A stretch of DNA of 64,000 nt from assembly GCA_022575985.1 (NCBI GenBank), contig JAKSXM010000007.1, forward strand, positions 16,804,501 to 16,868,500, in the 5' to 3' direction. The translations under genes and the position numbers were made by a program. The notes under the pieces were generated by a model. It was not told the DNA's origin. It did not search any database and was given only the letters and a program-made list of their open reading frames with translations. This document shows, piece by piece, positions 22,699 through 34,141 of the stretch (position 1 is the stretch's first letter; each line of letters opens with the position of its first letter). The DNA is from Anagrus nilaparvatae (Eukaryota > Arthropoda > Insecta > Hymenoptera > Mymaridae).

Positions 22699-23838
22699 TG
22701 AGCAATTATTTTAAAAGTGCTACTTAATTTGAGCCTGGAATCGTAATTTTTTTTTTTTGAGGGCACATCGATATGACCCGTGTTTTCAGATAGTTTGAAC
22801 CTTCAGAATACCGAAAAAAATCGTGAACGAGAAATCGGCGATAGGTGCCAAAAAGATTTTTTCACTTTTATGTCAAAAACTGTGTTTTTCGTATCTGAGC
22901 TACCCCAAATTTTTAAAATAACTTTTTAGGTAAATAAAATTTAAAAAAATAGACAAGAAAATCTGATTGCCAGGGAAAAAACACTCCAGAAGAAAAAAAA
23001 ACTTATCTTTTTACGATGAAATTTAGCCAAGTTATCGTCAATTTAAGATTTTGCTCAAATTCGTCTTAAAAAAGATTGAAATTTTATTGAAAAAAGCCTT
23101 TTTCTGAACTTTAAACATGCATTACTCGCTTGATTTTCATCGTAAAATAATAATTTTTTTTTTAAAATCGATTAATTTTTTCCTGGCAATTCATTTCTTT
23201 AAGAAAAAAATTATTTTTATTGACAAAATTTTAATTTTTAGATCAAAAACTGTGTTAAGTAAATCTTGCTACTTACAGTTTTCAAAGGCTTTTGACCAAA
23301 AATTGAAATTTGGTTAATAAAAATGATTTTTTTTCTTAAAGAAATGAATTGCCAAGAAAAAATTAATCGATTTAAAAAAAAAAATTATTATTTTAGGGTG
23401 AAAATCAAGCGAGTAATGCATGTTTAAAGTTCAGAAACAGGCTTTTTTCAATAAAATCTCAATCTTTTTTAAGAGGAATTTGGGTAAAATCTTAAATAGA
23501 CGATAACTTGGCTAAATTTCATCGTAAAAAGATAAGTTTTTTTTTCTTCTGGAGTGGTTTTTCCCTGGCAATCAGATTTTCTTGTCTATTTTTTTAAATT
23601 TTATTTACCTAAAAAGTTATTTTTAAAATTTGGGGTAACTCAGATACGAAAAACACAGTTTTTGACAAAAAAGTGAAAAAATCTTTTTGGCACCTATCGC
23701 CGATTTCTTGTTCACGATTTTTTTCGGTTTTCTGAAGGTTCAAACTATCTGAAAACACGGGTCATATCGATGTGCCCTCAAAAAAAAAATTTACGATTCC
23801 AGGCTCAAATTAAGTAGCACTTTTAAAATAATTGCTCA
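22699..23838. mobile_element. 1.14-kb foldback element, copy 1
   Basis: Almost a complete hairpin. It starts TGAGCAATTATTTTAAAAG and ends with the complement, and the arms meet near 23268. Left and right flanks are both TA (22697-22698, 23839-23840). The unit C site near 57495 reads TTTGTATATTCATCG without the element. The target duplication is TA or ATAT, since the boundary is ambiguous. A second copy is at 48222-49359. The 66-codon frame at 23117-23317 is a by-product of the palindrome. Confidence 0.85.
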
Positions 23839-24091
23839 TATTCATCGTTATACTTAATCTAATATCAAAGTTTCTATGTAAATTAATGTAAAACCAAAAT
23901 CTTTGCATGTTAATTTTCAAAATGATATATGTATAATAAATAATCCTCTCTCTATAAATAAACGTATAAACATTTTAATAATTAGAGAAATTTAACCACT
24001 GACATTTTCCTCTTAGAGTAACTAAGATTATATAAATATTTGTTTATTTAAAAGTTATATAATATAGAAAATAAATTTATGTATGAAGAAA
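23839..24091. other. Unit A backbone
   Basis: Matches 57500-57753 (unit C); the last ~60 bases also match 56385-56460. Confidence 0.65.
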
Positions 24092-25409
24092 CAGGGCCGG
24101 CTCAAGGCCCGGGCAAGCCGGGCGCTCGCCCGGGGCGCCATCAATTTGGGGCGCTGTAAAATTCAAAATATCAAGAAATAATATGCTGTTTTTAACTAAC
24201 AAAAATAATTCTTATTAAAAATTCTTTATTAAAAATTTGGCTTTTGGGTTTTCCAAAGTCCTTTGTACAGTTAAACTTTTTGTCTACTGTCGCGACAATT
24301 GTCGCTCGCTCATTTTAAAAATTAATATATGCATTTAAGGACTTACGAGGGTAAATAGAAATTTTGAGTCAATATCCACATTACCGACGCTATTTTTTTT
24401 TTATAATTTGCAGTTTAAAACAAAATTAGTCGTAAAAATATTAAAAAATGAGTTTATTATGTAATATTATGGCAAATAATTAATGATTGAATGTGGTAAC
24501 CTAGATAAAATAAATTGGAAATATAATCTTTGACAATTTATTTATGATATTTAATTAGTTTCATCTCCCTGTGTCATCACTATCATACTTTTTGTAAGCT
24601 CCAAATATGAATTTCCATAAGAGCAATGTTAAACTGCCTATTTTTAATTTGCAGTAAAATGAAAATTAATGTGGTAACAAAGGTAAAACCAAGTTCTATT
24701 CAACTTTAAAAATGTTTAAATTTAATAATTTTCCAGTTTCATTCAGTTCTGTCATCATTTTTATTTACCCTCGTAACTCCTTAATACAATACACATATCG
24801 TTACATTATTCAGGTTACTACCAAATAAAGTAATATAACAAAAACAAATAAATATAGAAATTTTTAGCTTACGATTTCAGTTCTATTGTCATAACTACGG
24901 TCACACCCTAAAAACTTTTAATCCTTAAATACTAAATGACTTACTAAAATAATAAAAAAATTTTTTAAACAAAAAGTATAGAGGCGCATAATCTTATAGA
25001 ATTTATAATCTTAATTTAGACTCTTTAATCGAAGAATTCGCGAAAATGAAATCTCGTAAAGTTGAGTTTAAACAAATGAAATGACTTGTTGTGCAGTGTT
25101 GTGTTGTGTCAAATCGTTTTAATAAATTTAAAATAATATTTATATCTGTTTAAAAATGTTAACTTATTTTCTATTAATTATGTGTATTTGCGTTTGTAAA
25201 TATATATTTTTAATTTGTGTATTTTATATCTTGAAAATAAAAATTTTTTTACAAATAATAATTGTCTAATATTAAATATTATTATAAATTTTTCTTACAT
25301 ATTTATATCCTAAATTATAGTTTTATTAAAATTTTTTAAATATTTTGAATATGGGGGGCGACAAAAATTGGTCTTGCCCGGTTGCCAATTTTAGCTCGAG
25401 CCGGCCCTG
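24092..25409. mobile_element. Non-autonomous hAT-like element
   Basis: Perfect 12-bp terminal inverted repeats CAGGGCCGGCTC/GAGCCGGCCCTG and an 8-bp target duplication TGAAGAAA (24084-24091, 25410-25417). Uninterrupted sites occur at 57746-57753 and near 56452. CAGGG ends and 8-bp duplications are hAT features. The interior is AT-rich without a transposase. Confidence 0.88.
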
Positions 25410-25888
25410 TGAAGAAAATTTACTTATACTTTACTACTGATCAATTGTTTCGTATTAAGAGTATCTTATTTCAAAGGATTATTCAATTTCATTAGTGACT
25501 ATACATAACTTTCAAAATTTCTGCTAAATTAATTGAAATCTTCAAATTTCCTTTAACACTTATAGGTTATATAACTTTGAGACTTCCTGTGTAATATTAT
25601 GCATAAATTTATAAATACCTTATCGATTTGAATATATTTATACAGGATGTTTAAGAATCCCTAGATAAGTAAATTTAATAGAATATTAACATGGAACATG
25701 TTCATACAGTGGTACCCGAAAAAGTTCCGCTCTACAAGGGGGGTGGGGTCAAATGAACTTAGAATATTTTGGATTTAGTGCGCCAAAAGGATAAATGCGA
25801 CAAAAGGGTAAGTGAGTCAAAAGGTTAAACGTGACAAAAGTATCGGTGGCAGCAGTTTAATTTTTATAATACGGATATATATAAGGAT
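25410..25888. other. Unit A backbone with start of a TTAA-flanked element
   Basis: Matches 57746-58220. A putative older element begins CATGGAACATG after TTAA (25686-25689) and would end CATGCTCCATG before TTAA (28534-28537). The same start is at 58027 in unit C, so it predates the duplication. Related GGAACATGTTC ends lie near 30110, 32152, 34185 and 47335. Confidence 0.5.
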
Positions 25889-25894
25889 TAGACC

Positions 25895-26066
25895 TGTTAC
25901 GAGAACGAGGCGAGGCGAGGTTTAGCAAAATTTAACGAGACCGAGAACGAGGAGGGGTTCTATCTCGCCTCGCCTCGACCTCGGGCGAGGTGAAAAAATA
26001 TTTGCCTCGTTCTCGCCTCGCCTCGCCTCGTTCTCGGCCGAGAATTCCTCGTTTATAAACGAGGTG
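25895..26066. repeat. Subterminal CGAGG/CCTCG repeat array, one end of the hAT
   Basis: Many close GAGGCGAGG and CCTCGCCTCG motifs in both orientations. hAT transposases bind short subterminal motifs, so these are likely binding sites; that is inference. Confidence 0.7.
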
Positions 26067-26269
26067 GTTACTAAAAAAAATTCTTTAAACAAATTTTAAA
26101 GTAAAACTTATTTTTTATTTTAATAAGATAATTTTTAATTTATCAATGAATTACATAAAATATATTTATTACAAAAAATTTATTATTTTAAAAATTAAAA
26201 TTTTAAATTAATCAATGAATTACATAAAATATTTAATTTAATATAACACATAAACATTTATAAACTATA

Positions 26270-27422
26270 TTACCCACATAAAGAATCAGGGTTAAAACCA
26301 CATATTTCTGTGACAAGATCAGACTTAGACCATGCACTGATAACTAACAATGCTGTTAAAGCATCATCTTTAAGCGATCTTCTTTTTGGTTGATCAATCA
26401 GGGCTGCGTTTGAAAAAAGGCGTTCTACAGCTACGGACGTAGCCTGAATTGCCAGCTTATCTCTAGCCATTGCTGCTAGTATAGGGTATTTTTTTTCATG
26501 ACCACCCCACCAAAGTAGGATATCAGTACTTTCTGGTGCACATGGAGCTTCTAAATAGGCACTTAACTCTTCTTCCCAATTTAGTTCCGTATCTTCATTT
26601 GTAAATAAGTAATTATAATATCGATTGCCTCCCATTCAATATCTGATATTCTGTAGTTACGCATTTCTGAATTATTATCACATAAGGATTTTATGGATAA
26701 TTTCGAATCTCGAAAAACAGTTAGCATATTCAAACTGCTATTCCACCGTGTTCGGCAATCTAATATTGGTTAGAACTGATTTTGGACGAGTTTTCCTCCA
26801 AATACTCAATTAGCTTTTTCTGCATTATTTTGTGTTCTTCAATAGTATCTTCACGTAAATTTTGTCGATGAGGTAGATTTTTTGGAGGATTTTGAAGATA
26901 AGCCTTATTAAGAGGCTTATCAAAAAAATTTAATGGCAAATTGTTACCAGCTATAAACAATACATTTTTTCTTTTATCTTCTAACAATCCAAATTCTGTT
27001 TTCTAAAGTTAAAACATATTTTTTATATTATTATAAATTTATAAATAATATCATGATTGACTTACCTTAAAAAAATTTTCTAAATTGGTTTTTCTTGTAG
27101 CCTTAATTGAATTTTTATTTGTTTCCGTTTTTGATACTAACGCTTTATAAATACTCGCATGACATTTTTGAAGATGAGTCCTCAAACTTTTAGTATTATG
27201 CCCAGTCATCTTAAAACCAATTTTAAATTCTCCTTTATCATTTTTACCACAAGTCAAACAAAATCCATATTTTATGTTTTCAATATACGAAATTTCAAAA
27301 TAACTGTCATATATACTTCTGCCTTTTGGAGAAGATATTTCTGGTGAAATATTTTCAGAAACTGTTTTTTGTTTCTTGTTAACAGCATCCACATTTTCTG
27401 AACACGAATTTCGGCGTTTCAT
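26270..27422 (-). pseudogene. hAT transposase, internally deleted, BED finger
   Basis: Reading from 27422 leftwards. Exon 1 (27422-27066) encodes 119 residues with a BED zinc finger, Cys55-x2-Cys58 and His83-x4-His88. A 63-nt intron (27065-27003) has GTAAGT and TTTAG ends and is phase 0. Exon 2 starts at 27002 (KTEFGLLEDKRKN) and runs to a stop near 26760. In another frame about 26755-26640 gives RTRWNSSLNML, the conserved TRWNS region of hAT transposases. 26635-26270 encodes the C-terminal dimerisation domain with WWGGHEKKYPILAAMARDK and ATSVAVERLFS. The catalytic core between these pieces is missing, so no active enzyme can be made. The strong conservation of the last domain suggests decay is fairly recent. 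Confidence 0.9.
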
Positions 27423-27639
27423 TCTTAATTTAATATTATAAAACTAATAAATAATCGTATTATGAAATAATAAAACTTATATAAAATAAAACTTATAACG
27501 AAACTAATCAAAAGTAAATAATCAAAACATTCTCTCCGAATCACATTAACAATATAAACACGTGTACGAAAACAAAATTTCTGCTTTAACGGCTTATGCT
27601 GGTTGCGATCTTGTAGGCGTAATTTTTAAAAAATTTACG

Positions 27640-27815
27640 AGGCAAAACGAGGCGAGGCGAGGCGAGGCGAGGCGAGAACGAGGTTTTGGAAATTTGAATC
27701 TCGGTCTCGCCTCGGTTTAACGAGGTTTTAAAATTTTCAATCTCGCCTCGTTCTCGCCTCGTTCTCGCCTCGCCTCGACTCGTATCAAACGAGGTTGCCT
27801 CGGTACCTCGTAACA
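27640..27815. repeat. Subterminal CGAGG/CCTCG repeat array, other end of the hAT
   Basis: Starts with several GGCGA units in direct order, then CTCGCCTCG in the opposite orientation before the terminal repeat. Confidence 0.7.
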
Positions 27816-27829
27816 GGTCTAATAAGGAT

Positions 27830-28600
27830 CTTTGAATATAAAAAAAAAATTTTAATTAATTTTTATTAAAATATTTTAATTTCTGATTTTTAACTTCAAA
27901 TTTCACCATTTTCATACAAATAATTCATAAAATACTTAAATTGGTACCCTTTCCAAATTTCTGGTTAAATTTTTTATTTAGAATTTGAAATTTTAAAAAT
28001 TAAAAATTTATTTAAAGTAATTTTTTATGAAGCTACTAAATAATTTGCTTAGCTGTTTATATAACTAGTACCAGGAAAGCCGATCTCCGATCGGGTTAGT
28101 GTCTCATCTATAAAAATTTAGGTAGTTATTTGGGTTTGTTATGTAAGTATAATAGTTATCTCCCATTATGAAAATTATAATAGTACATTCATAATCGGCT
28201 CGTAATAAAAATAAATATTTCTAGATTATGAATGTTTTTTTTCTTTACAAAGGGCGATATTATTGGCCTTTTAAAGTTGGAATATTGTCATTATTGCCCG
28301 CTGGTAAAGGAAAATTTATTTTTAAACTTTTGTTGGAATAGGTATGCTGGGAAGCCAATCTAACGATCCTCAAATTTTTAAAATAATTTATAGTCCCAAA
28401 ACTCAGATTATTCTAAAATTATTCTAGGTCCCTAAACTTTGATTATTCTAAACTCCCCCCTTAAATAGGGTAGGATCAACCCCCCTGGATTTTCAGGTTC
28501 CAAAAGTATCCCTTCCTATAAACATGCTCCATGTTAAAAATTATTTTTCTGGCCAGCTGCTGCGCGTCTGGCAAAGTTCAATGCAGTTGTATAAACTAGT
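27830..28600. other. Backbone to 28072, then TTAA-flanked element end
   Basis: 27830-28072 matches 58221-58460. From 28072 unit A has sequence that unit C lacks. 28380-28500 shows the short ATTCTAAGTCC-type repeat, then the CATGCTCCATG end before TTAA. Confidence 0.5.
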
Positions 28601-29462
28601 GAGCGTAGCTAACGTGTGCAGACAGCATTGAAAGTAAAATTTCCTACATTTTTTCCCGTGTTCAATACATAGTTTTTCATTAAAAGCGAAAAAAAGATCG
28701 CCCGAAAGTAAGAAAGTAGATCTTTTTTGCAGCGTGTAATGAAAAATTTTATACGGCCGTTACCTTATATAAATAAAGAATGGACCAAATCACGCGTAAA
28801 GTACCTTCCGAGGCGAAGCCAAGTTCCCTTATACACGATCCGTGAATACTTTCCTTTCTGTAGATTTTCATGACCAATTTTAACCAGTTAATTTTTGAAT
28901 AAAAGATTATTTTAATTTAATCCTCTTATACGACGGATCGTCTTAAATTATGTATAGTAAAATGCATAGTAAAATGAAATTTTTATTTCCACCGTTTTTA
29001 CTTTATTGCTAAACTTGTCCGATTTTTGCAAATCAAGATTTGTTTTCTTTAATATAAAAAGCATATTAATAATAATAAAAAAAAATTTAACTAATCAATT
29101 AATTAATTAAATAATTTTTTTAGATTTAAACCTTTATATTTCTTTCTTATTGATATGTAAATTAGGTAGTTTCTTGCTTTTTAAAATAAAAGAGCGGTAT
29201 TAGATACGCTTAGAAAGTGAGTATATAGTAAAATATTCTAGTAGGCGTGGCTAATATTTCTCCTATATTTCTATTGGGTTCTTTTCGAATCGTGAAAACT
29301 CATAGAAAATGAATTTTCTCGAAATTTTGACTAACTCCATTGGATTCCTGAGGTCAAAAACTCCTTATATATAAAATATGAGAAAAATCGTTAGAGCCGT
29401 TTTTGAGATAGCATGACTGGAAATAGGTACATACAATTCCTTGCTCATTTTATAGAATAAGA
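28601..29462. other. Sequence absent from unit C, with repeat scraps
   Basis: 28610-28740 is an inverted copy of 16370-16495 (shared GCAGACAGCATTGAAAGT). The rest is AT-rich with no gene seen. Confidence 0.45.
28776..28826 (+). repeat. Small hairpin repeat, copy 3 (truncated)
   Basis: Keeps the left arm and CCGAGGCGAAGCC but breaks off before the right arm. Confidence 0.6.
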
Positions 29463-31449
29463 TACCATTAGATTTTTTCAAACCTATAGAATACATAAAA
29501 ACAAGTCTCTCCTCTGCTAGGAGTTACCATTTATATCATTAAGTTATTTTTTGTTAAAGTAATAAAAATATTAAAATAATTTATCAAATTTTAATAATTT
29601 AACATAATTTAAACAATACACAATAAATTTAACAATATGTACCATCTTATTTCTTTTTAAATTATGATGGTTTTCAATACAATGATTTCCTGAATAGGCA
29701 TTCATCCACATGTAAAACTTTGACTAATAAATAAAACTTATAACCGGTTAGTGTAAACACAACCTAAATGCATGGAACATGTTTACTTCCAACTGAGGAC
29801 TAGGTAAAATACGAATGTTACTCAACATTACAATACAATTTTCTAATTTTATAATTTGTAATTATCACCTTATTAGTTGTTAAGATTCTAAACCCAAACT
29901 ATTTTGATTCCCTAAACCTGAATTATTTCAAGTTCCTATAAATTGATATTATTCTAAGTCCATAAACCTGTATTATCCTAAGTCCTTAAGCCCAGATTTT
30001 TCAAAGTCTTCTAATTATTCTAAGTCTTATTTAACCCCCCCCCTTAATAGAACAAATTTGACCCCCCCTTAATTTTCAAGTTCTGAAGTACCCCCTCCCT
30101 ATAAATGTTCCATGTTAAAAAAATTATTTTTGCCTGAAATTGATAGTTTTTTCATTTTATTAAAATTATGTGCTATCTAATCATTCAAATCTTCTTATAA
30201 CCCCTTGGGGAGTTATACCTTTGGAGCACTACCTTTGGAACACCGAATCACACCAAATAGTTGTGGGTGAGTTTATTATGTTGAAAAAACATGCCGACCA
30301 GCCTTCGTTCTTGGCAATGGATCTTCTGGGTCCAGAAACGCAGCGCTCCATGTTGGTACAATGTTATAAAATAAGGTAAGTCATTTTAAATGTATCACTG
30401 CAACTTTAAAAATTAACCATAATACTTCTGGTTGGTCTCTTTTTTTGGTGTACGAGTTTCCTTTCAAGCCCCGTAAACCGAAATTTCTTATCACTAATTC
30501 TCTCATCGTTATAGCCAATTAACTAAATGTCAATAGCAGTTAGTTTGAGACAATTAAGCGGATTTAAAATTAATAATGGATGTATAGTTTGAGACAAAAT
30601 TTAAAAAAAAGTGTATGCTTTGAGATCATTTACTACGTATAGTTTGAAAACGATAAATATATACCAAGTATTTGTAAATAAAAATATTTATAAACATTTC
30701 TAAATATATTGTGAAAGTGTTTGGTGATGGTACATTTGAATATGCATCAAAGTATTATTTACAGCTCTATACCATTCACGTCCTGAAAATACAAATATTA
30801 TCCTTTGGACGAGCTTCTTTATTAATCATTAACTGTAAACTTTTTTTAAAATAATTTAAAATAGTTTTTATTTATTAAAAAAAATAAGGGATGTCTGTTT
30901 CATCGTTCATCGTAACTTCTCCCATGTCCGAGTTGTCACATTTTAAGTTAAACCTACTTACCCCCAAACTGTCAACGTCATTTATGGAAGACCCCTGACC
31001 ATTTTTGGCCATAAATGACCAAAATTTGTTGTTTCAATTGCTAGCAGTCTTATATATCTTAAAAATTTCAAGTTTACAAAATTTTTTTATGATTTTTTTT
31101 TTATGACTTTTTTTAAATAGTTTCTAAGATATCGTTTTTAAAAGACAATGATAAAAATTAATTTAATTTTTTTTTAAATCTGGAAATTTGGACTCTGAAT
31201 TAAAATGATCGTAACTGGTTAACTATATAATTATTGAAAAGGGATGAGTAAAGAATTTTCAAAACATTGAGCTCATGCAAAATTTTTGAGGCCTTCAAAA
31301 CCTATTCTCATCGAAAATTGTAGTTTACAGCAATTTAAGCAAATTTAAAAATTGGTCATTTTGGGCCAAAAATTAGCCATAGCAATTTTTGAGGTTGCAG
31401 CGTTTTTTTTTTTAATTACCAAAAAAATCCTATTTGATAACATTGAGCT
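29463..31449. other. Unit A backbone, last part
   Basis: Matches unit C at 58462-58877 and 62003-63440, apart from Helitrons in C and a ~370-bp insertion here (about 29748-30118, with a GGAACATGTTT start and a GTTCCATG end). The 69-codon frame at 30170-30379 has internal stops in the unit C copy (62192-62400), so it is not a conserved gene. Both copies share the foldback-family segment near 31000-31440. Confidence 0.6.
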
Positions 31450-31450
31450 T

Positions 31451-31643
31451 TTGGTATTTGTCTTATCAGCTGCTGAAAGATTGGTTGTAAGCTATTGTTG
31501 CTACTTTTGAAATCCGAAAGCAATGTAACCCTGTTTGGTTGAACTTCTTTCAAGCATTGATCAATCACATAATTTAAGTAAGTTGTTCCAACTAATTTAA
31601 AAGAGGCCAGGCTCAGGAAGCATACGAAAAATGCCGTATTCAT
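31451..31643 (-). pseudogene. Ionotropic receptor, inverted 5' fragment
   Basis: The first 64 codons of the IR, identical in protein to the start of copy B (MNTAFFVCFLSLASFKLVGT), on the minus strand. The frame leaves the family after RQIP and ends in repeat DNA. No ligand-binding or membrane segment beyond the signal peptide is present, so it cannot make a receptor. It is the end of an inverted duplication that also carries ~550 bp of upstream sequence. Confidence 0.9.
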
Positions 31644-32200
31644 TTTTCTGCAAAAAAAAATTATTTTCAGTTATTGAACATATTGAATTAAAATTTATTT
31701 TTCTTTTTAATATTTGAATATTGATTTTTTAAATTCATTATTTACTTAAACAAAAATTATGCGTAGTTTGTTTGAAGGGTAGAAAGGTTAAAAAAAATTT
31801 TTTTATGAATAATGTAAAAAAAAATTATTAAAATTTGTAAATAGTAATAATTTTTATCACTAGGAATTATTTAAATATAACTGTTTAAAATTACCAATTT
31901 ATGGGAGCAAACAAAAATAAATAATTTAAAATTGGTCATCTACATAGAATAAACTATCATGCATATTTAATAATTTTTTTATTTCTTAATTATTTATTAT
32001 TTTCATATTATTTAATTTCAACATTAAAAATGTATAATCTTCCAAGCGGTTCAAAAAAAATTTTTTACTGGTTTTTGGGGTATTTAACATACAAGGGTAT
32101 CGATGCTTTTTTTCTTCATTTTGACTCTTGTTTTATGTAATTTTAGCATGGAACATGTTCATTGGATCGGGTATCTTAAAAAGTCTACCTACTGCCTCAA
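31451..32200. repeat. Left arm of a ~750-bp inverted duplication
   Basis: Near-identical reverse complement of 34142-34890, covering the IR upstream region, candidate 5' intron and first codons. The breakpoint at 31450 cuts a repeat that continues uninterrupted in unit C (63436 onward). Confidence 0.9.
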
Positions 32201-34141
32201 AAGTAATTTTTGCTACAAAAAAAAAGTATGGGGTTAAATAAATATTTTTTTTTTTTAAGTTTTGAATACTTGTTGAATAGCCAGTAGAAAATTAATCGAT
32301 TTAAAAAAAAAAAAAAAAAAAAAAAAGTGTTTGACTATACATTTTTAAAAAATTTAATTTATATTAGTATATAATTTGTGTTTAAAAAAAAAATTGGATG
32401 TAAGTATGTACATTTTTTTGTAAATGTAATAGTATATTTACGGCTCGTGTCCAGAAAAGTAAAGAATGGCCTAAACCGCACGTAAATTACCTTCCGAGGC
32501 GAAGCCGAGGATGGTAAACTGCGATTTGGGGCATCCTTTATTTATGGACAAGGGTCGTATAAAATTTTTCTGCGACAGTAGCGAGAAAATTCGATTTCCT
32601 GGCCGCTGCGCGTGCGTACTTTCGTAGCTACTGTACAGAAAAAATATTTTCTCTGTTAAGATTTCAAAAATTTGATAAATCATTTCTAAGAATTTCAAAA
32701 ACTGCTGTTTTGTGATCTGAATAATACTTTATTTTTTATATAATATTCTTCTGTTTAAATTTATATATTTCTTAATAGTAATTTAAAAATTCAATTCTTT
32801 ACAAAAGAAAATTCGTGAAACGGTCACCACTTGTCTGGTTGACCTTTCAAAACTTATCCGCGGGTTTACAAGGGGGTTCATCAAAAATATGAACTTTCAC
32901 CAATTTAAGTTCCGTAGGTCTCAATCTACGAAAGTTATGCCCGATCAAACTTTTTCGGTGTTTCTCAATTTTTTTAGTCATTTTATGAAGAAATTTCTAG
33001 GAAACGTACATATAAGCTTTTAGAAACCATTTCTGACGTTAATTTTACGTAAACACCTCGGAAAAATCGGAAAACCCAACGAAAAATAAAATTTTAAAAA
33101 AGTACCTTCCGCAATGTTTCCCGCGCTCTTATTAGAACTGGAGTATCTGCAAAAAATATGTTTTTGGATGCCATATCAAGAAATTTTAGTATTCGATTTT
33201 TAAGTCCTTTTTTGATAAAAGAAAAAAATTTCTATTGACTACAATAAAAATAGTTGTGGTAAAAAAAAAATTTATTTTTTAAAAATTTCAATAAGCAGTA
33301 AATAGTTAATCGATTTAAAAAGAAAGAATTTATTTTTCGTTAAAAAATGAGAAAGTTATCATGAAATTAAGATTTATTAAAAATTCTTTCTATTTTTTGA
33401 AAAATTTACCAATTGTCATACTTTAAAAACATTAGGATACATTTTTTAAAAATCTTAATTTCACGATAACTCACTTATTTTTCAATAAAAAATTTTTTTT
33501 TTTAAATCGATTAATTTTCTACTGGCTATTCAACAAGTATTCAAAACTTAAAAAAAAAAATATTTATTTAACCCCATACTTTTTTTTTGTAGCAAAAATT
33601 ACTTTTGAGGCAGTAGGTAGTCTACTCCGTAGATTGGGACTTATGGAGCTGAAATTTGGCGAAAGTTCATATTTTAGATGTATGAACCCTCTTGTAAACC
33701 CGCAGATAAGTTTTGAGGTCAACTTGGCAAATAGTGACCGTTTCACAAATTTTGCCCCTTACAAGTCTTTTTTAATTTTGTAAATAATGCTTTACTTTAA
33801 GATTCAGCCAAAATCTTAAATTTCAATAATTGATTGAATTTCAAGTTTGTAGTTCTAGGGGGCAAGACCCAGCGCGCTGAAGCGCGCCAAACTCCCTCAG
33901 GTCATTTCATGTTGAATTAATAATAAAAATCAATTGTATTATGACGTTAAATGGAAATTGTGTTTGCCTTTTATTATTTTTTTGTCTGAAAAACTCAAAA
34001 TGTATCAAATACTTGAGACAAAAATATTTATAATCGATCTTTTAGGTCCCTAAATCGAAAATATTCTAAGTCCATTTTACCCCCCCTAAAATTGACAATA
34101 TTTCAACCCCCCCTCCCAAAAACGTCAATTCTTCATCCCCC
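32201..34141. repeat. Centre of the palindrome, nested repeats
   Basis: 32201-32310 pairs with 33520-33625 (shared TTTTGAGGCAGTAGGTAG and complement), so the palindrome continues inward and is interrupted by insertions. GGAACATGTTC ends at 32152 and 34185 mark a further element. 32345-32440 and 32640-32700 match 56580-56760. 33840-33900 has an isolated GC-rich hairpin (GCGCGCTGAAGCGCGC). 34020-34140 has C-rich ATTCTAAGTCC-type repeats. No gene seen. Confidence 0.55.
32462..32536 (+). repeat. Small hairpin repeat, copy 4
   Basis: Full core with arms CTAAACCGCA and TGCGATTTGGGG. Confidence 0.75.

Larger units (their letters stand above)
25889..27821 (-). mobile_element. hAT transposon with broken transposase
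   Basis: Perfect 15-bp inverted termini TAGACCTGTTACGAG/CTCGTAACAGGTCTA and an 8-bp duplication ATAAGGAT (25881-25888, 27822-27829). The unit C site (58213-58220) is empty. Both subterminal regions are packed with CGAGG/CCTCG repeats. The transposase lies on the minus strand and has lost most of its middle, so the copy is not autonomous. Confidence 0.93.

Noticed and set aside
23117..23317. Conserved small protein shared with 48638-48868
   Set aside because: The similarity is explained by two copies of the same foldback element, and the composition is that of translated AT-rich DNA.
30170..30379. 69-codon open frame as a gene
   Set aside because: The paralogous copy at 62192-62400 has several in-frame stops, so there is no sign of coding constraint.
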